64,000 nt of DNA from contig NZ_BBDN01000012.1 in NCBI RefSeq assembly GCF_001316265.1, positions 1 through 64,000 on the forward strand, read 5' to 3'. The position numbers were made by a program, and so were the translations under genes. The stretch's first letter is position 1. Each line of letters opens with the position of its first letter. The notes beneath the pieces are model-generated. The model made no database searches, was not told the DNA's origin, and worked only from the letters and a program-made list of their open reading frames with translations. The DNA comes from Vulcanisaeta sp. JCM 16159 (GTDB lineage Archaea; Thermoproteota; Thermoprotei; Thermoproteales; Thermocladiaceae). Below are positions 59,216-64,000 of this stretch, in pieces.

Positions 59216-61164
59216 CATACCACTCCTCAAACGCCTATACTCATTTATCATCTTTCTTAATTGATCCTCATCAAGGGCGCTGAGGAATTCCCTACCAAGG
59301 GATTCAATGGCATTATTAATAATAGACCTATCGATGAATAAGACCTCACTTAGTGAACCATTGTAAATCATGCCAATGGGTATAACCCTCAAACCCCTCT
59401 TCCATATTGGCCTTAGCATGCTCTTTTCAGTAACATCTATGAGAACCACGGAGTTTATGCCAATGCTGATTAACTTATCAATACCCACATTCATTAACTC
59501 CCCAATACTCATCACAAGGATGGAATTATGTATCTGAACCACTGAGTTAAGGTCGAGCCCCTCGGAGTACCTTATCAACACGTACTTACTACCCCTTAGG
59601 TACTCAAGGAAGTCATTCATTAGGTTCCTCATGTTGCTCTCAAGCTCCTTAATCCTAAGCTTATACTTCTCAATATCGCCCTCAAGCATATCTATCCTGG
59701 CGTATAGTGACCTAACGATTTGGTCCTTCCTAACCTCAACGTCATAATTATTAATCAACTCCTCAAGCTTATCCTTAGTCTCGTTATATAACTTATTCAA
59801 TCTCTCAATCTCGGCATTTAAAGTCCTTATCGTGCTTTCATACTCCTCACGCAGCTTATCACACTCGCACTCACACTTCTCAGTGGTCAGTAACCTGACC
59901 TCCTGCTGTGGTTGAACCTCAATCCTCCTACTAACCTCATCAATTGCCTGCTTTATCGACGCACCCTTAATAACGAGGGCCTTCGCATCATCAATAGCCT
60001 TGGCATAAGCCTCCTGACCTCCTCCTCAACCCTATCAAGCTTAGGCTTCAATTGAATGAATGCTTTATACGCCGCCGCCAGAGCATCCCTCATGTGCGGA
60101 TCCTTAACCGTAACCCCCTGCTCACGGGAAATCTTAATGGCGATCTCACTCTTCTCGGCAATGCTCAGGTCCCTATCTGGGTAGTAAATCACTGCACCAA
60201 CCATTGCAGCCAATTTCTTGGCATAGTCTGAGGGTTTAGCCGTATCCACAGCAACTAGGACTGGTGTACCGTATTGATACACAATCCTAAGCACATGCCT
60301 CCTACTCAGGTTCTTACCGCTTTGCAGTGTTAGCACGTTACCGTTTAAGTCAAGAACGGCCACCCCAGTGACTATGCCTGGATCAATGCCGATAATCAGC
60401 TTCCTATCCTTAGCAGTACTTATGCTCTCGGCGCCCTCTTGCTCCGTTAATCCAACGAACTTTATTGAATCCGTTGGTACTGATTCTATTATCACCTTAA
60501 CATCCATACTCTTACGTGGCTTAACCACGGACCTAACAACACTCCTATCTGCATATATTATGAATACCACGGACCTCAAGCCCTCACTCTCCGGCGTTAT
60601 GAACATGTCATAATCAAGGCCATTACTCTCCAACCTCTCCCTAATCTCCTTAGCCAGGTACCTAATCCTATGGGCGACATTCCTCTCGAACCTGTTCCTA
60701 CTCATGCCGCCTGGCGTAGTCGATATCGCGGCCTTAACGATTATCTTAGTCTCAGGCTCATAGACCTTAACTATGGACCCAACACCCATCGCGCACAACC
60801 TCGCAAGGTATTCAGCAGTTGAGTCTGGGTCGAGCTTAGCCACATTCAATCCAAAGTACTTATTAACGAGGAGCTCCATCGTCTCGTCAGCATCAGGCCT
60901 AACCTTCGTTACCTGGATTAGGTAAACATTGAATGGGAGCCTACCGAGCCTCTTAATGATTGAGGGGCTCAACTCCATTAATTCGCCAATATTATCAATG
61001 GCTATGGCCTTAGGCCTAACCTTCTTAACCATCTTTATTAAGTCTTGAGGATCAATAACCCCCTTCTCAATTATTTCGCCATTACCAAGTATTGCGTATG
61101 AGAACCTCCTGCCGTTGATGTCAATCCCAATTATTGGCCCTGAACTCAACTCCTCAATAAGCAT
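59207..61164 (-). CDS. DUF460 protein (RNase H-like fold plus coiled coil), frame-broken
   Basis: Frames 59953-61164 and 59207-59800 join by a shift near 59990 (VEEEVRRHAYAKAIDDAKAL, CECECDKLREEYESTIRTLN) into about 652 residues. LIIGIDPGIVTGVAVLDLNG (about residues 255-274) is an RNase H-like strand with an Asp; a similar block, IIGIDINGRRFSYAILGNGE, stands at the N-terminus. The middle CECECD has three cysteines; a long coiled coil leads to a C-terminal alpha/beta domain. A conserved archaeal family of unknown role. Corrected stop 59207, four bases inside the end of the mat gene. Confidence 0.85.
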
Positions 61165-61218
61165 TACTTAAGCTAGGATTACTATCAACCTTACTTAAAT
61201 TTGTTTATTCACGACTCA

Positions 61219-62218
61219 CTACGTATCCTCGAACTCCTCCTCCTTCTCCGAACCCATGAGCTCACTCAATCCCTCACTACCGAGCAACTCCTCAAGGGCC
61301 TCCTCAAGACTCTCCTCCCTAACCTCCACATTACCAACCACGTAATTATAGACCTCATAAACATCAACATCAAGCCTAAACCTCTTCATAAAGTACTTAG
61401 TTATGTTTGTGACATCCCTACGCAGCATATCCAAGGCGCCCGGCGCATTCCTTGGTACCCACTGAGGCCAGTCAATGATGTATGGCTCACCACTGTCCAG
61501 GTCAATCATTATATTAAATTCGCTTAAGTCCCCATGAACAATACCAATATCTGCAAATAACTTCTTAATACCCTTAATAATGCCCCAATACAGATCCTCA
61601 GGATCGTCGACATCCCCGACCTCGGTTAACTGCGCACCGTTTATGTAGGACATAACTACCGTGTGTCTATTAACGGTTATTGGCCTGGGCACGTTAATCC
61701 CAGCATTATATGCGAGGACCAATGCCTTGTACTCAGCATGAGCTGAGAGCCTCGACTCGTAAAGCCAGGTTATGTGTCTCCTATTCCCAATCCAAGCCCT
61801 AAACCTCCTAATTTGCCTAAAACTCGTCCTGCCAAGCCTATGGAACTTAAGCACGACCTTGCCATTACCGACAGCGTCACCTGCGTATACGTCAGACTCC
61901 TTACCAACACCTATGGGCGTTGGACTAACCTTCTCAATAATGCCCCTCTTGGCCAGGGTGTGCAGCGCCAGTGCGTCGTAGCCCATGAAGGTGAGCCTAT
62001 AACCAGTGTAATTACCTCTGTACCTAATTACCATACCAAGCGCATTGAGTTTTTTTCAGGGATTTACTAATCAATTCCTCAGGCCTTTTACTCCAGTCAG
62101 TAATGACCTCGATCGGCACATACTCAAACTTCCTATGACCAATCTCAATAACCCTAAGTATCCTCAGGTCAAATGAATCCAGTTGGTCATACGCATCAAC
62201 GAGACTCTTAATACTCAA
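61219..62218 (-). CDS. rio2: Rio2 serine/threonine protein kinase, frame-broken at A7
   Basis: Frames 62024-62218 (winged helix, MSIKSLVDAYDQLDSFDLRI) and 61219-62034 join by removing one A of an A7 run (62050-62056 on the plus strand) to KKLNALGMVIRYRGN. Corrected length about 333. P-loop GVGKESDVYAG, Lys of VVLKFHRLG, catalytic IVHGDLSEFNIMI, metal IIDWPQW. Rio2 acts in late 40S/30S ribosome maturation. C-terminal Glu-rich tail ELMGSEKEEEFEDT. Confidence 0.93.
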
Positions 62219-62299
62219 TTAATCACCACAATTGCTAGAGCTAATACGCCCAATTTAAATCAAACTACCACATGAATTTAAGGAAAAGCATATTAAATA

Positions 62300-63622
62300 G
62301 TGCCAGAGGGTGTTAACGTGTTTGGATACGCACCCAAACAATTAACACTTAGGCAAAGCCTACTCGCCGCCATCAGTACAATGCTCGTCTGGGGCCTTGA
62401 GTACTACGATATCATACTCTTCGTATCATTAGCGCCAATACTTGAGATGTACTTCTTCCCATCAAAGGCGGCCATAGTAAGCGCGATAGAGACCTGGGGC
62501 GCCTTTGCAACGACATACTTCGTTAGACCCATCGGCGCAGTAATATTTGGGTGGGTTGGTGATGTCCGTGGAAGGAGGCTGGCGACTATATCAGATGCCG
62601 CGCTCGTGGGATTAGCAACACTCGCAATAGGTTTACTACCCACGTATCGCACCGCCGGTGTCCTAGCACCAATACTACTGTACCTAATGAGGGCACTTCA
62701 GGGAATTGGACTTGGGGGTGAAGCAGGCGGCGGCGCGGCCTGGGCCCTTGAATTAACGCCTAAAAGCATTAAACCTTACATAAATGGTGTTATGTATTCG
62801 GGGCTTTCATGGGCAGTGTTCCTAACGTCATTCGTGACCCTAAGTATAAAATCAGCAATGCCGCAAACCTTCAGTATTTATGGTTGGAGGATACTCTTCA
62901 TAACGGGCGCCATACCAGCTAATAGCCTTAGTAATCAGGCTCTGGGGCTCGGAATCCCTCGAGTGGATTGAGCAGGTTAAGTCCAAGGGGATTGTTAAGG
63001 TACCGCTTGGAGTTGTTTTATCCCGCTATTGGGTACCATTCATTGCATTAATACTGATTAACTTAGGATTAACGATTTACTACTACGGCGGATCGGGTTA
63101 CTGGCCCTATGTAATGCGTGACATAGTTGCACCAAAGTTACAAATACCAAGTGAGCAGGCCTACAAGTGGGCCCTACTGCTTGGCGTATATGGCGGTATA
63201 GGCGCCGTGGTTGGTGAATTACTCAGTGGATTTCTGATAAGGCGTTGGGCCTTAAGGGGTCCTTCATCGTACCATCAACACTCCTATTGGTGCTAAGTCC
63301 ATTCATTGTTTACCTAGCATTCACGCTAAACCCATTATCAACATACGCAAGCCTATTAATGGGGATCCTCTTCGGCCTAGCCGCCGCGCCTCAGACACTC
63401 TACTTCACTTCAATATTCCCAACAGAGGTTAGGTGGAGTGCCGTAGCCTTTGGATGGAACTTAAACGCGTCAATAGGCCCATTATCCACGGCGGCTGTAA
63501 TGCTAATCCTAGATTCATCACCAAGTAGTCCAGCAATGCTTGCTATATACGGCTCAATAGTGATGATTACTGGGGCATTGCTGGTAATCCTGGGCTCACT
63601 GATAAGGACTAGGGAGTACTAA
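62300..63622 (+). CDS. second MFS carrier, MHS type, frame-broken
   Basis: Frames 62300-62971, 63114-63296 and 63245-63622 join after shifts near 62925 and 63262 to about 440 residues. GTG start. MLVWGLEYYDIILFVSLAPI LE and GWVGDVRGRRLATISDAALV match the MHS A-motif; GIGLGGEAGGGAAWALE and VRWSAVAFGWNLNASIG are shared closely with the first carrier. Substrate unknown. It converges on the phosphatase gene with an overlap of 14 bases. Confidence 0.85.
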
Positions 63623-64000
63623 CGCCCTTAGTATTTCGTAAATAATGCTCAAAAGCAACGAGTGTCAGGTATTGCTCATTCGTTATTGATAATTCATCAT
63701 TATACCTACCAACAACCTCAATGGCATCATCAGCACTCAACCCCCTCCTATACATTAGGTATGCGGCTATGACCGTGGGTGACCTACCAATACCTGCATG
63801 GCAATGAACGAGGACGGGCTTACCGCTCATTATATTCTCATCAATCCAGGTAACAATATTATAAAGAACATCCTCGGGCGGTGCATAGCCATCCCTAGTC
63901 GGAACGTGCAAATAATCCATGCCTAACTTCCTCAACGTATTTATGTATTCATGGAAGTCCCAACCCTCCATAGCGAACTCCCACTCCTCAACGAGTATCA
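63609..64000 (-). CDS. protein tyrosine phosphatase, 5' end outside window
   Basis: The open frame runs from the window edge. The first residues LVEEWEFAMEGWDFHEYINT align with the start of the Sulfolobus PTP (LPEDWEI...), so ATG 63971 is internal and the gene continues beyond 64000. VLVHCHAGIGRSPTVIAAYL is the HCx5R signature; YLHVPTRDGYAPP carries the general acid Asp region. Small archaeal PTPs act on phosphotyrosine and phosphoserine proteins. Confidence 0.9.
   Translation of the reverse strand, partial: ILVEEWEFAMEGWDFHEYINTLRKLGMDYLHVPTRDGYAPPEDVLYNIVTWIDENIMSGKPVLVHCHAGIGRSPTVIAAYLMYRRGLSADDAIEVVGRYNDELSITNEQYLTLVAFEHYLRNTKGVSTP

Noticed and set aside
1-64000. CRISPR array, insertion sequence, integrase, rRNA
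   Set aside because: No regularly spaced repeats, no transposase or integrase motifs and no rRNA-like sequence seen. Protein-coding repeats at 12226-13125 are a coiled coil, not CRISPR.

Overview
The window looks like a chromosomal segment of a hyperthermophilic or thermoacidophilic crenarchaeon of the order Thermoproteales, most like Vulcanisaeta or Caldivirga. The genus is my inference; the archaeal assignment is firm. Evidence: archaeal-type genes (RpoD, RpoN, Spt4, S24e, L18e, S9, L13, archaeal AdoMet synthetase, Rio2, DUF460, Tsr3, PAC2); a PaREP1-family gene; thermopsin-like and glycosylation-rich surface proteins; two tRNA genes with short bulge-helix-bulge introns; two C/D box guide RNAs; and largely leaderless genes with an archaeal TATA box 22-32 bases before the start codon.

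A dominant property of this sequence is broken reading frames. About thirty genes, including single-copy essential ones (rpoD, spt4, ATP synthase proteolipid, coaBC, rio2, LSm), are split by one-base indels, often in G/C runs (one base short) or A/T runs of seven (one base long). I treat these as sequence errors and give full-span coordinates with the break position. The biology is best read as intact genes.

Layout. 1-5.1 kb: small unknown membrane proteins, a C/D sRNA (about 1584-1632), a secreted protein built of four repeats with a (TA)6 tract at its frame break, and a membrane-anchored glycoprotein. 5.1-11.6 kb: a MntA/HepT toxin-antitoxin pair, an archaeal ATPase, an AIM24-like protein, a thermopsin-like protease, a HEPN-like protein and a graveyard of gene remnants (10.0-11.6 kb). 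11.6-15.2 kb: a thymidylate-kinase-like P-loop protein, a coiled-coil nuclease, a nucleotidyltransferase and an AbrB-like protein. 15.4-16.7 kb: a second C/D sRNA and coaBC. 16.8-24.9 kb: an MFS carrier, an EtfABCX (fixCX-fixAB) electron-transfer complex and, divergent from it, two radical SAM enzymes. 25.6-27.6 kb: S24e, Spt4, an EndoIII-like protein and Tsr3. 27.7-31.5 kb: a molybdenum hydroxylase whose FAD and 2Fe-2S subunits are fused. 32-34.4 kb: PaREP1, a membrane protein and a GT4 glycosyltransferase. 34.8-37.8 kb: tRNA-Leu(UAA), a KaiC-like ATPase, an M20 peptidase, the A-type ATP synthase proteolipid and tRNA-Ser(GCU). 38.9-47.2 kb: M1 aminopeptidase, NCS2 nucleobase carrier, M42 peptidase, phosphohexomutase, GT4 and a gamma-carbonic-anhydrase-like protein. 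47.3-54.9 kb: an orphan molybdenum hydroxylase large subunit, PAC2, a divergent SDR, an unknown Fe-S protein, a metallophosphoesterase and a sodium:solute symporter with its small partner. 55-59.2 kb: the rpoD-rpl18e-rpl13-rps9-rpoN cluster, then LSm and AdoMet synthetase. 59.2-64 kb: DUF460, Rio2, a second MFS carrier and a tyrosine phosphatase running off the window.

Functionally this suggests a peptide- and sugar-using heterotroph: peptidases (M1, M20, M42, thermopsin-like), a molybdenum aldehyde oxidoreductase of the kind used for glyceraldehyde in crenarchaeal sugar breakdown, and an EtfABCX module that in Pyrobaculum couples NADH oxidation to quinone and ferredoxin reduction. No CRISPR array, insertion sequence, integrase or rRNA gene was seen.
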